This document shows positions 1 through 8,886 of a stretch of DNA of 64,000 nt, one piece after another. This stretch comes from Actinoplanes lobatus. GTDB lineage: Bacteria > Actinomycetota > Actinomycetes > Mycobacteriales > Micromonosporaceae. The notes below the pieces were generated by a model. It saw only the letters and a list, made by a program, of their open reading frames with translations, was not told the origin of the DNA and made no database searches. The translations under genes and the position numbers were made by a program. Numbering within the stretch: position 1 is the first letter of the stretch; each line of letters starts with the position of its first letter. The stretch is from the NCBI RefSeq assembly GCF_014205215.1, contig NZ_JACHNC010000001.1, positions 5,576,501-5,640,500 of the forward strand, read 5' to 3'.

Positions 1-1
1 C

Positions 2-1522
2 TACACCGTGCGGCCGGTCGTCGACGGCGCCGAGGCCGTCACCCTGGCCGCCGAGGAACCCAGCGTCGGGCTGCTGGCCGCCTACCAGGACGTGCCGATC
101 CAGATCCCGGGCGGCGGCACCACACCGGACGGGGTGGCCTACACCTACTCGGCCAACGACGCGTCGGTGGGCGACCTCGACGGCGACGGCCAGTACGAGA
201 TCGTCCTCAAGTGGGACCCGTCGAACGCCAAGGACAACTCGCAGTCCGGCTACACCGGCAACGTGTTCATCGACGCCTACAAGCTCAACGGCACCCGGCT
301 GTGGCGCATCGACCTGGGCCGCAACATCCGGGCGGGCGCGCACTACACCCAGTTCCAGGTGTTCGACTACGACGGCGACGGCAAGGCCGAGGTCGCGATG
401 AAGACCGCCGACGGTACGAAGGACGGCGCCGGCGTGGTGATCGGCAGCTCGAGCGCCGACTACCGCAACTCGTCGGGCTACATCCTGTCCGGTCCCGAGT
501 TCCTGACCGTGTTCAACGGGCAGACCGGGCGGGCCATGGCCACCGCCGACTACGTGCCCGCCCGCGGCACCGTCTCGTCGTGGGGCGACTCCTACGGCAA
601 CCGCGTCGACCGGTTCCTGGCCGGAACCGCCTACCTCAACGGGTCGTACCCGAGCATCATCATGGCCCGCGGCTACTACACCCGCAGCGTGATCGTCGCC
701 TGGGACTTCCGCAACGGCGCGCTGACCCGGAAGTGGACGTTCGACAGCAACTCGTCCACCAACGGCTCCGCCTGGGCCGGGCAGGGCAACCACCAGCTGT
801 CGATCGCCGACGTGGACGCCGACGGCCGCGACGAGATCATGTACGGCGCCATGGCGGTCGACGACAACGGCTACGGACTGTGGACCACGGGCCGGGGACA
901 CGGCGACGCCTACCACGTCAGCGACCTGATCCCGAGCCGGTCGGGGCAGGAGGTCTTCAAGGTGTCCGAGGACGGGACCAAGCCGGCCATGTGGATGGCG
1001 GACGCCCGTACCGGTGCTCTGATCTGGTCGACCGCGACGTGCGGCTGCGACAACGGCCGGGGCGTGTCCGCCGACATCTACGCGGGCAGCGCGGGCGCCG
1101 AGTCGTGGTCGTCGGCGGTCGACGGCCTGCGCAGCGCCAGCGGCGCGAACATCGGCCGCAAGCCGTCGTCGACGAACTTCGTGATCTGGTGGGACGGTGA
1201 CGCCCAGCGGGAGCTGCTCGACCAGACCCGGATCGACAAGTACGGGACCGGCGCCGACACCCGGCTGCTGACCGCCAGCGGCGTGCACTCGAACAACGGC
1301 ACCAAGGCCACCCCGTCGTTGCAGGCCGACATCCTCGGTGACTGGCGCGAGGAGGTCATCTGGCCGACCACGAACAACACCGCCCTGCGGATCTACTCGA
1401 CCACCGATGCGACCAGCATCTCGCGGGCCTCGCTGATGCAGGACCGGCAGTACCGGGAGGCGGTCGCCTGGCAGAACACCGCGTACAACCAGCCGCCGCA
1501 CCCGAGCTTCGCGATCGGCTGA
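2..1522 (+). CDS. Rhamnogalacturonan lyase, family PL11 (5' end missing)
   Basis: Secreted-type polysaccharide lyase that would cut the rhamnogalacturonan-I backbone of pectin by beta-elimination. The reading frame is open at the left edge. The GTG at 8 is internal, because residues before it continue the frame; with family members near 600 residues or more, roughly 100 N-terminal residues including the signal peptide lie outside the window. Calcium-binding Asp-rich loops of the eight-bladed propeller are visible (DLDGDGQYEIV, DYDGDGKAEVAMK, DVDADGRDEIM), as is the conserved ending around GDWREEVIWP. It converges on a GH43 gene with a shared terminator between them. Neighbouring arabinan, pectate and acetylesterase genes support a pectin role. 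Family assignment is confident; endo or exo action cannot be told from sequence. Confidence 0.9.
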   Translation, partial: YTVRPVVDGAEAVTLAAEEPSVGLLAAYQDVPIQIPGGGTTPDGVAYTYSANDASVGDLDGDGQYEIVLKWDPSNAKDNSQSGYTGNVFIDAYKLNGTRLWRIDLGRNIRAGAHYTQFQVFDYDGDGKAEVAMKTADGTKDGAGVVIGSSSADYRNSSGYILSGPEFLTVFNGQTGRAMATADYVPARGTVSSWGDSYGNRVDRFLAGTAYLNGSYPSIIMARGYYTRSVIVAWDFRNGALTRKWTFDSNSSTNGSAWAGQGNHQLSIADVDADGRDEIMYGAMAVDDNGYGLWTTGRGHGDAYHVSDLIPSRSGQEVFKVSEDGTKPAMWMADARTGALIWSTATCGCDNGRGVSADIYAGSAGAESWSSAVDGLRSASGANIGRKPSSTNFVIWWDGDAQRELLDQTRIDKYGTGADTRLLTASGVHSNNGTKATPSLQADILGDWREEVIWPTTNNTALRIYSTTDATSISRASLMQDRQYREAVAWQNTAYNQPPHPSFAIG

Positions 1523-1532
1523 GTTTCCGCAT

Positions 1533-1570
1533 GACGAAGGGGCGGCGGCAGATGCCGCCGCCCCTTCGTC
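1533..1570. terminator. Bidirectional terminator between PL11 and GH43 genes
   Basis: A perfect 17-bp inverted repeat (1533-1549 and 1554-1570) with a 4-base loop fills the 52-bp gap between two convergent stop codons. It lacks a long T tract, as is common in high-GC actinomycetes. Confidence 0.85.
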
Positions 1571-1574
1571 AAGG

Positions 1575-3020
1575 TCAGCCGAGTCGCCAGTTCTGGGCGG
1601 CCAGGCTGTTGCAGGTGTAGAGGGAGAGGCGGGCGCCGTTGGCGGCGTCCCAGTTGTAGTTGTCCAGGCACGTGTTGCCGGCGACGTTGCGCAGCGAGAA
1701 CCAGCCGCTGCCCCGGTCCAGCACGATCCACTGCTGGCTGGTGGAGCCGTTGCAGGTGTAGAGGCCGACGTCGGCGTTCGCGGCGGTGCTGGCGTTGATG
1801 TTCGACAGGCAGGTGCCGGTGTTGCGGTTACGGATCTCGTAGTACGACCCGTTCTTGTAGGTCAGCTCGAAGTGCTGGGCCGTGCCGCCGTTGCAGTCGT
1901 AGAGGCGGACCAGGGCGCCGAGCGTGGTGTCGCGGTTGTAGTTGTCGACGCACCGGTTGCTGTGCTGGCCCCGGATGCCCGGGTTGGTGACGGTGCTCGG
2001 GATCGGCTGGCCGAAGAACGGGTCGCCGTTCTCCCGCCACAGAAGCTGCTGCATGCGGGTGTGCCGGTTCGGGTCGGTCAGCGCGTCCGGCGTCGGGGTG
2101 GCGTAGTCGCGGGCGTGGTAGACCAGCATGTCGGTGACGCCGTCCTCGGCGACGGTGAAGCTGCCGTGGCCGGGACCGTAGACGCCGTTCGCGGTCTGGA
2201 AGACCGGGTTCGGGTGCTTGTACCAGGACGCCGGGTCGAGCAGGTCGGCGGTGTCCCACGAGGACAGCAGGCCCAGCTTGTAGCGGGAGTCGGTCGCGGA
2301 CGCCGAGTAGGCGATGTAGACGCGGCCGTTCTTGACCAGCGGCGACGGCCCCTCGACGACGCCGGCGACGCCCTCCTTCTCCCACGCCACGGTGGGCCGG
2401 GCGATCTCCACGGCGGTGCCGGTGATCGCGGTCGGGCCGTTCATCTTGGCGATGTACATGTGGCTGTTGAAGCTGGTGGACGGGCTGTCCTGGGCCCAGG
2501 CGAAGTAGCGGACACCCTTGTTGACGAAGACCGCGGCGTCCAGCTGGAACGACTCCCAGCCGGTGTTGAAGCGCTGCGGGGCGCTCCACGTACCGGTCAT
2601 GGGGTTGGCGCTGGTGTTGCGGATCCAGTAGAGCCGCTGGTCGAACTGGGCGGTGTTGGGCGACGCCGAGAAGTACATGTACCAGGCGCCGTCGATGTAC
2701 TGGATGTCGGGCGCCCAGATCCAGCCACTGAGGGCGCCGCTGGACGGGGCGACGAACGCGTTGCTCGTGGCGGCGGTGCCGAGACCCTGGAGGGTGGTGG
2801 CACGGCGCAGTTCGACGCGCTTGTAGTCGGGCACCGACGCGGTCATGTAGTAGTAGCCGTCGGTGTGCTTGAAGATCGCGGTGTCGGCGCGCTGCGAGAT
2901 GACCGGGTTCTTGACGCTGATGTATTGGGCGGACGCCGGGGAGGCGAAGCCGGCCAGCAGCACGACCGTCACGGCCAGCGCGACGGTGAGCTTGCGACGG
3001 ACTCGAGCACGAAGATCCAT
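1575..3020 (-). CDS. Secreted GH43 arabinan-degrading enzyme with ricin-type CBM13
   Basis: Predicted extracellular arabinofuranosidase or arabinanase. The ATG at 3020 is preferred over the upstream ATG at 3080 because it has an AAGGAAG ribosome site and starts directly with a signal peptide (cleavage near ASA/Q, residues 29-32). The five-bladed GH43 domain shows the base Asp in RADTAIF (about residue 46), the Asp in LDAAVF and the acid Glu in VEGPSPL. The last ~125 residues form a beta-trefoil ricin-type module with repeated CVDNYN/CLDNYN and Q-x-W signatures, which would bind sugar chains. It is divergent from a second GH43 gene across an intergenic region with GTTAAC-centred palindromes. 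Exact substrate (arabinan or arabinoxylan) is not determined. Confidence 0.88.
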   Translation of the reverse strand: MDLRARVRRKLTVALAVTVVLLAGFASPASAQYISVKNPVISQRADTAIFKHTDGYYYMTASVPDYKRVELRRATTLQGLGTAATSNAFVAPSSGALSGWIWAPDIQYIDGAWYMYFSASPNTAQFDQRLYWIRNTSANPMTGTWSAPQRFNTGWESFQLDAAVFVNKGVRYFAWAQDSPSTSFNSHMYIAKMNGPTAITGTAVEIARPTVAWEKEGVAGVVEGPSPLVKNGRVYIAYSASATDSRYKLGLLSSWDTADLLDPASWYKHPNPVFQTANGVYGPGHGSFTVAEDGVTDMLVYHARDYATPTPDALTDPNRHTRMQQLLWRENGDPFFGQPIPSTVTNPGIRGQHSNRCVDNYNRDTTLGALVRLYDCNGGTAQHFELTYKNGSYYEIRNRNTGTCLSNINASTAANADVGLYTCNGSTSQQWIVLDRGSGWFSLRNVAGNTCLDNYNWDAANGARLSLYTCNSLAAQNWRLG

Positions 3021-3185
3021 CGATGACTTCCTTGTGGGGTGGGGACGGGATGTGTGATCGTTAACATGCACGTCGATCACCCGTTACGTCAAGAAACGTC
3101 GCCGAAATAGAAGGCGGTCGCGGGAGCTGGAGATCAAGCCTTGTGACGGGTATGGATGTCTCGTAACATGCCGGTCATCTTTGTG

Positions 3186-3197
3186 AGCGTTAACGCT
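3186..3197. promoter_or_regulatory. Perfect palindrome AGCGTTAACGCT upstream of GH43-CBM42 gene
   Basis: A 12-bp perfect palindrome ends just before the GAGGAGG ribosome site of the gene at 3211. A second GTTAAC core lies at 3060-3065, 40 bp upstream of the opposite GH43 gene. Both cores resemble LacI-family operators and share GTTAACG with the region in front of the LacI gene near 50.2 kb. The regulator is inferred, not shown. Confidence 0.55.
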
Positions 3198-3210
3198 GAG
3201 GAGGCGCGCC

Positions 3211-4692
3211 GTGCGGATACGGGCCATGATCACCGCGTTGATCACCGCGATGGCTCTCATCGGGACGCCCGACCCAGCCCTCGCCGCGCCGGGAGCGTCC
3301 TATCAGAACCCCGTCGTCGGCACGCCCAACAGCGCCGACCCGTGGATGAGCTACTACAACGGCAACTACTACTACGCCGCCACGACGTGGACCGGGAAGA
3401 TCCTCATCCGTAGGTCGGCCACCCTGGCCGGGCTGAAGACCGCCGCCGAGACGACCGTGTTCACGATGTCGCAGCCCAACGCGGTGTCGAACATGTGGGC
3501 GCCCAGCCTGCACCTGCTCAACGGGCCGAACGGGCAGCGCTGGTACCTCTACTACTCGGCCGGGCCGTCGGCCTGCTGCGGCGGGCAGCGCCAGCACGTG
3601 CTGGAGAGCGCCGGCACCGACCCGATGGGGCCGTACACGTACAAGGGCGCACTCACCCTGATGCCGAACAACGGCTGGTCGATCGACGGCAGCGTGATGA
3701 CCGTCGGTGGGGTCAACTACTTCGTGTTCTCCGCCTTCAACAACAACAGCGGATTCGAGAACGGCGGGCTCCAGAGCCTCTTCATCACCCGCCTGACCAA
3801 CCCGTGGACACCGGCGTCGCTCGGCATCATCATCTCCGAGCCGACGCTGTCCTGGGAGCGGGTCGGCAACCCGGTCAACGAGGGGCCGTACGTGCTCCAG
3901 CGCAACGGCCGCACCTTCCTGACCTACTCGGCCAGCTACTGCGGCACCCCCGACTACAAGATCGGCGCGCTCGAGCTCACCGGCTCCGACCCGCTCAGCC
4001 GTTCCGCGTGGACCAAGCTCGCCAACCCGCTCTTCCAGCGCAGCGACGCCAACGGGGTCTACGGGCCGGCCCACCACAGCTTCTTCAAGTCACCGGACGG
4101 CACCGAGGACTGGATCGTCTACCACGCCAACGACTCCACCTCGCAGGGGTGCGGCACCACGCGTACCAGCCGGGCCCAGCGGATCTCCTGGAACGCCGAC
4201 GGCACCCCCAACCTGGGCGTCCCGGTCTCCACCGCGACGGTGCTGGCCGGACCCTCCGGCGAGCTGGGCAACCCGGGCGCGGTCACGGTCCAGCGGATCC
4301 AGTCCTACAACTTCCAGGATCGATTCGTACGCCACTCGAACTTCGCCACCCGCATCGACGCGAACGTGACCCCGGCGCTGGACTCGCAGTTCCGTGTCGT
4401 GGCCGGTCTCGCCGACAGCACCGCCGTGTCGTTCGAGTCGGTCAACTTCCCCGGCCACTACCTGCGGCACAACAACTACGTCCTGCGGCTCGAACCGAAC
4501 AACGGGACGGCGACGTTCCGGCAGGACGCCACCTTCCGTCAGGTGGCCGGGCTGGCGGACTCCTCCTGGTCGTCGTTCCAGTCGTACAACTTCCCGGACC
4601 GCTACATCCGGCACAGCAACTACGTGCTGCGGATCGACCCCGTCTCCACCGCCACCGAACGCGCCGACGCCACCTTCCGCCGCACCTCCTGA
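3211..4692 (+). CDS. Secreted GH43 arabinofuranosidase with CBM42 (AbfB) domain
   Basis: The architecture matches exo-1,5-alpha-L-arabinofuranosidases of the GH43_26-CBM42 type known from Streptomyces: signal peptide (about residues 1-25), GH43 propeller with base Asp in SADPWM (about residue 43), Asp in IDGSVM and acid Glu in NEGPYV, then a C-terminal arabinose-binding trefoil with three repeats of SYNFxDRFVRHSN/VNFPGHYLRHNN type. The GTG start has a strong GAGGAGG site six bases upstream. Its last 73 bp overlap the 3' end of the convergent PAP2 gene. It would release arabinose from pectic arabinan side chains outside the cell. Confidence 0.9.
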   Translation: MRIRAMITALITAMALIGTPDPALAAPGASYQNPVVGTPNSADPWMSYYNGNYYYAATTWTGKILIRRSATLAGLKTAAETTVFTMSQPNAVSNMWAPSLHLLNGPNGQRWYLYYSAGPSACCGGQRQHVLESAGTDPMGPYTYKGALTLMPNNGWSIDGSVMTVGGVNYFVFSAFNNNSGFENGGLQSLFITRLTNPWTPASLGIIISEPTLSWERVGNPVNEGPYVLQRNGRTFLTYSASYCGTPDYKIGALELTGSDPLSRSAWTKLANPLFQRSDANGVYGPAHHSFFKSPDGTEDWIVYHANDSTSQGCGTTRTSRAQRISWNADGTPNLGVPVSTATVLAGPSGELGNPGAVTVQRIQSYNFQDRFVRHSNFATRIDANVTPALDSQFRVVAGLADSTAVSFESVNFPGHYLRHNNYVLRLEPNNGTATFRQDATFRQVAGLADSSWSSFQSYNFPDRYIRHSNYVLRIDPVSTATERADATFRRTS

Positions 4693-5537
4693 CCGCGTTC
4701 GCCGTCGGTCGCCAGCCACAGCCACACCAGGAAGGCGCCGGCGACGACCGCGGCGATCCCGGCCGCCCCGGAGGCGACAGCGATACGGCTCGGCTCCGGG
4801 GTGGTGGTCATCGGCTCGGACGCCTTCGCGGCGAGGAAGCCGAGAGCCGCGGCGGGCGCCGTGACCAGGCCGGTCAGGGCCAGCGGCAGCACACCCAGCG
4901 GGCTCGGGCGGCCGGTCGCGGCCGCCCGGTCCCGGCTCGCCAGCCGTACGCCGAGGAGCACCAGCGCACCCCAGCCCAGCACCACGAGCATGGCGGCGAC
5001 CGCGTCACTGGGCCGGTGCCACTGCGACCACACGGTGGCGATCGCGATGGCCGCCGTGTAACCGGCCCCGCACAGGGCGGCGGTGGCGCGGACCGCCTCG
5101 GGCAGTACCAGGACCACCGCGAACGCCACCGACGCGGCGGCCGTCGTATGGCCACTGGGCAACGAGTTCGCGAACTCCAGCCGGTCGATGGGCGGCCGGG
5201 TCAGGACGTCCTTGAGGAGCTGGGTGGTGCCGTTCGCGCCGAGCACCAGCACGGCCGCCGCCACCGCCAGGCCGGGCCGCCGCCGGATCACGCCGACCGC
5301 GACCACGACCAGGCAGACCAGCACCAGACCGGCCAGCGTGGTGCCGTTCAGCACCCGGGTCAGGATCTGCACGAGCCGGGGATGATCCACGTCGGTGCCG
5401 AGCATCGCCGCGGTGTCCAGCCACTGCCCGGAGATGGTGCGCACGAACACGTGATAGGTCGCCAGCGTCCCGAGAGCGGCGAGCACGCCGACGACCAGCG
5501 GTGCCAGCAGACGACGCCGGTGGGTCATGTCGGTCAT
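4620..5537 (-). CDS. PAP2-family membrane phosphatase
   Basis: Integral membrane phosphatase of the type 2 phosphatidic acid phosphatase superfamily, 305 residues. The three catalytic motifs are visible: KDVLTRPP (K-x6-RP type), LPSGHTT and the His-x3-Asp motif in WHRPSD. Several hydrophobic segments surround them, with one anchor at the N terminus. Likely substrates are lipid phosphates or undecaprenyl pyrophosphate, but the sequence does not settle this. The C-terminal tail is read antisense through the 3' end of the GH43-CBM42 gene, an unusually long convergent overlap. Confidence 0.8.
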   Translation of the reverse strand: MTDMTHRRRLLAPLVVGVLAALGTLATYHVFVRTISGQWLDTAAMLGTDVDHPRLVQILTRVLNGTTLAGLVLVCLVVVAVGVIRRRPGLAVAAAVLVLGANGTTQLLKDVLTRPPIDRLEFANSLPSGHTTAAASVAFAVVLVLPEAVRATAALCGAGYTAAIAIATVWSQWHRPSDAVAAMLVVLGWGALVLLGVRLASRDRAAATGRPSPLGVLPLALTGLVTAPAAALGFLAAKASEPMTTTPEPSRIAVASGAAGIAAVVAGAFLVWLWLATDGERGQEVRRKVASARSVAVETGSIRST

Positions 5538-5682
5538 GTCGCGGCCGCCTCCAGCATGTCGAGCGACCGAGCTTAGAACCCCGGGTCAACCGGCGCTTCT
5601 CAGGGACCCCGGCCGCCGATCACGGTGGAATGACGAACGGCGACCCGCTGAACCAGCCGGGCCGCCGTTCGAAGATCGGAGA

Positions 5683-5886
5683 TCAGATCGTACGAATGTT
5701 CTCCGCCTGCGGACCCTTCTGGCCCTGGGCGATGTCGAACTCCACGCGCTGATTCTCTTCCAGGGTGCGGAATCCGCTCGTCGCGATCGCCGAGAAATGC
5801 GCGAAGACGTCGGGGCCGCCGTCATCCTGGCTGATGAAGCCGAAACCCTTGTCGGCGTTGAACCACTTCACGGTGCCTGTAGCCAT
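5683..5886 (-). CDS. CspA-family cold-shock protein
   Basis: A 67-residue single cold-shock domain with both RNA-binding motifs intact (KGFGFI and VFAHF) and the usual [11 protein letters not shown] start. It acts as a single-stranded nucleic-acid-binding RNA chaperone. An AAGGAGC ribosome site precedes the ATG. The 5' side holds about 240 bp with no gene, including a strong hairpin at 5980-6019 that ends transcription from the upstream gene or forms part of a structured leader. Confidence 0.93.
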   Translation of the reverse strand: MATGTVKWFNADKGFGFISQDDGGPDVFAHFSAIATSGFRTLEENQRVEFDIAQGQKGPQAENIRTI

Positions 5887-5979
5887 GTCTGCTCCTTAGC
5901 AGGCTGTAGGAGGGCCGCAAAGCCCGGCCCTCGTCGCCGCCCAGTTGATCGCCCGCGCCGAACCGACACGAAAACGAAA

Positions 5980-6019
5980 AGCGCCCGGATGGGTTGTTGG
6001 ATGACCCATCAGGCGCTTG
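5980..6019 (-). terminator. Long hairpin followed by T-rich tract upstream of csp
   Basis: Read on the minus strand, a two-part stem (AAGCGCC with GGCGCTT, and GATGGGT with ACCCATC) encloses a 9-base loop and is followed by TTCGTTTTCG, the look of an intrinsic terminator. It lies about 110 bp after the stop of the phosphotransferase gene and 94 bp before the csp start, so it could also shape the csp leader. Confidence 0.65.
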
Positions 6020-6127
6020 ATACGTCTACGGAAATCAAGAGTGCAACATCGGGAAACCTACCACAGCGAACCGGCGCCGTCGGGTGAACGGGACCGGTGT
6101 CGCACGGCGGCGCGATCGCGAGGGCCC

Positions 6128-7114
6128 TCAGACGGGGGCCGGCACCGGGCGGGCCAGTTCGGTCAGCTCCCCGTCGAGCAGTTCGGCCAGCCGTTCGTAG
6201 CGGTCCGGCTGCGCCTCCCGGGTGATCCGCCGGCTCGGCATCTCCACGGTCATCAGCAGGTAGAGGTGCAGCCGGTAGAGGCTGAGGCGGCGCAGCACCG
6301 GTGCGTCGAGACGGACCCCGCCGTACCCCTGGAGGAAGGGGTGTTCGGGTTCGTCCTCGATGCGCCGGAACAGGGCGGCCGAGGTGAAGTCGAGCAGCGG
6401 GTCGCCGTAGAGGAACCGCTCGCCGTCCACGAACCCGGTCAGGCGGCCGTCCGCCACCAGCAGGTTGCCGTCCCAGCCGTCGAAGTGCAGCAGCGCCGGG
6501 CGGCGCACGCTGTCGAGCAGTCCCGCGTGCCGGACGATCAGGTCGCGGATCCGCCCGGCCGGGGCGGGCGTCTCGACCTGCCACTCGGCCGCGTCGTCGA
6601 GCAGGTCATCGATCATCGCGAGGAACGCGGCCGACCAGGTGGAGGCGCTGGTCCGGCCGGCGTCGTAGCCGAACCGGTCGCCGGTGAGCCGGTGCACCCG
6701 AGCCAGTTCGGCGCCGAACGCGGCCCGGACCGGCGCGTCGTCCACCGGCGCCGGGCCCGACTGGACCTCGAACAGGTTGCGGCCGGGCAGGCGTTCGGTG
6801 ACCAGGAGATCCGGCGACGCGTGCAGCACCCGCGGCACCCGCACCTCCGGCGCCTCGGCCGCCAGCCGCCGCAGGTAGCGGCCCTCGGCGGCGATCAGAT
6901 CCCGCTCGTAGCGCAGCAATCGCACATCGTCGCGGGGCGCCACCTTGAGCACCACGTCGGCGCCGTCGTCCAGCCGTGCCGACCAGACCGTGGCGAAACC
7001 GCCCCCGCTGAGCGGTGCGGACGTCACCACCCGCCGGCCCGGGAGAACCGTGGCCACCGATCGTTCGATGTCGGTGGCATCGAGGAGGCGCTGGGTCGGG
7101 CTCGGCTCGCTCAC
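6128..7114 (-). CDS. APH-family phosphotransferase (aminoglycoside/choline kinase-like)
   Basis: Cytosolic kinase-fold protein of the aminoglycoside phosphotransferase superfamily. The nucleotide loop region (LSGGGFATVW, then VVLKVAP), the Brenner-type catalytic motif LLHFDGWDGNLLV and the metal-binding GFVDGERFLYGDP are all present. The GTG at 7114 is chosen; an upstream ATG at 7228 would add a low-complexity tail running into the pectate lyase promoter. These proteins phosphorylate varied small molecules (aminoglycosides, macrolides, choline, sugars); nothing here shows resistance. It is divergent from the pectate lyase gene. Confidence 0.75.
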   Translation of the reverse strand: MSEPSPTQRLLDATDIERSVATVLPGRRVVTSAPLSGGGFATVWSARLDDGADVVLKVAPRDDVRLLRYERDLIAAEGRYLRRLAAEAPEVRVPRVLHASPDLLVTERLPGRNLFEVQSGPAPVDDAPVRAAFGAELARVHRLTGDRFGYDAGRTSASTWSAAFLAMIDDLLDDAAEWQVETPAPAGRIRDLIVRHAGLLDSVRRPALLHFDGWDGNLLVADGRLTGFVDGERFLYGDPLLDFTSAALFRRIEDEPEHPFLQGYGGVRLDAPVLRRLSLYRLHLYLLMTVEMPSRRITREAQPDRYERLAELLDGELTELARPVPAPV

Positions 7115-7176
7115 CCGCCCGACCCTACCGGGACGAGATTTTTCTCCGATGGGAGCAACCAATCCATGATCCGTCA

Positions 7177-7186
7177 CCACTAGTGG
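7177..7186. promoter_or_regulatory. Palindrome CCACTAGTGG between APH and pectate lyase genes
   Basis: A 10-bp perfect palindrome lies inside the 137-bp divergent intergenic region, 65 bp upstream of the pectate lyase start. It could be a repressor site for either gene; no known consensus is matched. Confidence 0.35.
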
Positions 7187-7251
7187 GTGATCGACACGGC
7201 GGCCATCCCCCAGTGCCCGCCGCCTCATCCCCCGGAGAACAGGTGAACACC

Positions 7252-8844
7252 ATGAAACGATCAGTCGCGCTGCGACTCTCCGCCGTCCTCGGCGTGGCCG
7301 GCGTCGCCGGAGCCATCGCCTTCGGGCTGCCTCAGCACGACGCGTCGGCCGCGGAGGCCACCGTCACCGGTTTCGCCAGCGAGAACGGCGGCACCACCGG
7401 CGGCGCGGGCGGGGCCACCGTCAAGGCCACCACCGGCACCCAGATCCACAACGCGCTGTGCACCCGGGCGGCGAGCGACACGCCGATCATCATCCAGGTC
7501 GAGGGCACGATCAATCACGGCAACACGACCAAGGTGTCCGGCGACAGCTGCAACACGGCGGCCGACAAGATCGAGCTGAAAGAGATCAGCAACGTCACGA
7601 TCGTCGGCGTGGGCGCGGGCGCCACGTTCGATCAACTCGGTATCCACATCCGGGACTCCAGCAACATCGTCATCCAGAACGTGACGGTGCAGAACGTCAA
7701 GAAGTCCGGCTCGCCGCTGTCCAACGGTGGCGACGCGATCAGCATGGAGAGCACGGTCCGCAACGTGTGGGTGGACCACACCACGCTGATCGCCTCGGGT
7801 GGTGAGTCGGAGGGCTTCGACGGCCTGTTCGACATGAAGGACGACACCGAGTACGTGACGCTGTCCTACAGCATCCTGCGCAACTCCGGCCGCGGTGGCC
7901 TGATCGGCTCCAGCGAGACCGACACCGGCAACACCAACATCACGTTCCACCACAACAAATACGAGAACATCGACTCGCGTACGCCGTTGCTGCGCGGCGG
8001 GATCGCCCACATCTACAACAACCACTACTTCAGCCTCAACGAGTCGGGCATCAACTCGCGGGCCGGCGCCAAGGCCCGGGTGGACAACAACTACTTCGAG
8101 GACTCGAAGGACGTGCTCGGCACCTTCTACACCGACGCGGCCGGCTACTGGCAGGTGTCCGGCAACGTCCTCGACAACGTGACCTGGTCGGCGAAGGGCA
8201 CCGAGAACAACCCGGCCGGCCCGGACCTGGTGTCCACCACCAGCGTCACCATCCCGTACGCGTTCGCGCTGGACAACGCGTCCTGCGTGCCGTCGATCGT
8301 GGCGGCCACCGCGGGCGCCGGCACCGGGCTGAAGGTCTCGGACGGCAAGTGCAGCGCCACCGCAGCGCCGACCACCTCGGCCACCGCCACCGCGACCGCC
8401 ACCGTTTCTCCCACCGCGACCGCCACCGTTTCTCCCACCGCGACCGCTTCGGCGACCGCTTCTCCGACGGTCACCGCGACCAGCGGCGTCAACCTGAGCA
8501 TCGGCGCCGGCGCGGACGGTTCCAGCAAGGCGAGCGGCACCAGCTACGGCAACGTGAAGGACGGCAACACGGCCACCTACTGGTCGCCGAGCGGCGCCAC
8601 CGGTGACATCTCGATCAAGTGGTCGGCGGCCACCAAGGTCTCCCGCATCACCATCGTCGAGGCGTCCGGCTCGTCGATCGGCGCCTACCAGGTGATCAAC
8701 GGCGCGACCGGCGCGGTCCTGGCCTCCGGCACGGGCGGCGGGACCGTCACCTTCGCGGCCACCGCCACCACCAAGCTGACCTTCAAGATCACAAGCTCTT
8801 CCGGTACGCCGAAGATCGCCGAATTCCAGACGTACGCCTCCTGA
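7252..8844 (+). CDS. Secreted pectate lyase, family PL1, with C-terminal binding module
   Basis: Extracellular endo-acting lyase that cleaves polygalacturonate by calcium-dependent beta-elimination. The ATG at 7252 begins a clear signal peptide (hydrophobic core, cleavage near ASA/A at about residue 33). The right-handed beta-helix carries the PL1 signatures NVWVDHTTL and FHHNKYENIDSRTPLLRGG. A Thr/Ser/Pro linker made of a 24-bp repeat (8388-8448) joins it to a ~120-residue C-terminal beta-sandwich resembling a discoidin/CBM32-like module. A 16-bp perfect hairpin follows the stop codon. Confidence 0.93.
   Translation: MKRSVALRLSAVLGVAGVAGAIAFGLPQHDASAAEATVTGFASENGGTTGGAGGATVKATTGTQIHNALCTRAASDTPIIIQVEGTINHGNTTKVSGDSCNTAADKIELKEISNVTIVGVGAGATFDQLGIHIRDSSNIVIQNVTVQNVKKSGSPLSNGGDAISMESTVRNVWVDHTTLIASGGESEGFDGLFDMKDDTEYVTLSYSILRNSGRGGLIGSSETDTGNTNITFHHNKYENIDSRTPLLRGGIAHIYNNHYFSLNESGINSRAGAKARVDNNYFEDSKDVLGTFYTDAAGYWQVSGNVLDNVTWSAKGTENNPAGPDLVSTTSVTIPYAFALDNASCVPSIVAATAGAGTGLKVSDGKCSATAAPTTSATATATATVSPTATATVSPTATASATASPTVTATSGVNLSIGAGADGSSKASGTSYGNVKDGNTATYWSPSGATGDISIKWSAATKVSRITIVEASGSSIGAYQVINGATGAVLASGTGGGTVTFAATATTKLTFKITSSSGTPKIAEFQTYAS
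8388..8448 (+). repeat. 24-bp in-frame tandem repeat in pectate lyase linker
   Basis: About 2.5 copies of a 24-bp unit encode the TATATVSP linker. Copy number can change without shifting the frame, altering linker length between catalytic and binding domains. Confidence 0.8.
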
Positions 8845-8848
8845 CGGA

Positions 8849-8885
8849 CCGTCGCCGGACCGGGCGCACCCCGGTCCGGCGACGG
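8849..8885. terminator. Bidirectional terminator after pectate lyase
   Basis: Perfect 16-bp stem (8849-8864 with 8870-8885) and a 5-base loop, sited exactly between the pectate lyase stop and the stop of the convergent small gene. Confidence 0.85.
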
Positions 8886-8886
8886 C

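Noticed and set aside
3495..5576. 693-codon plus-strand frame
   Set aside because: Runs across the GH43 and PAP2 genes in another frame with Arg/Pro/Gln-rich shadow composition and no domain.
6128..7114. Aminoglycoside resistance gene
   Set aside because: Only superfamily-level APH motifs are visible; nothing specific to a resistance enzyme can be claimed.
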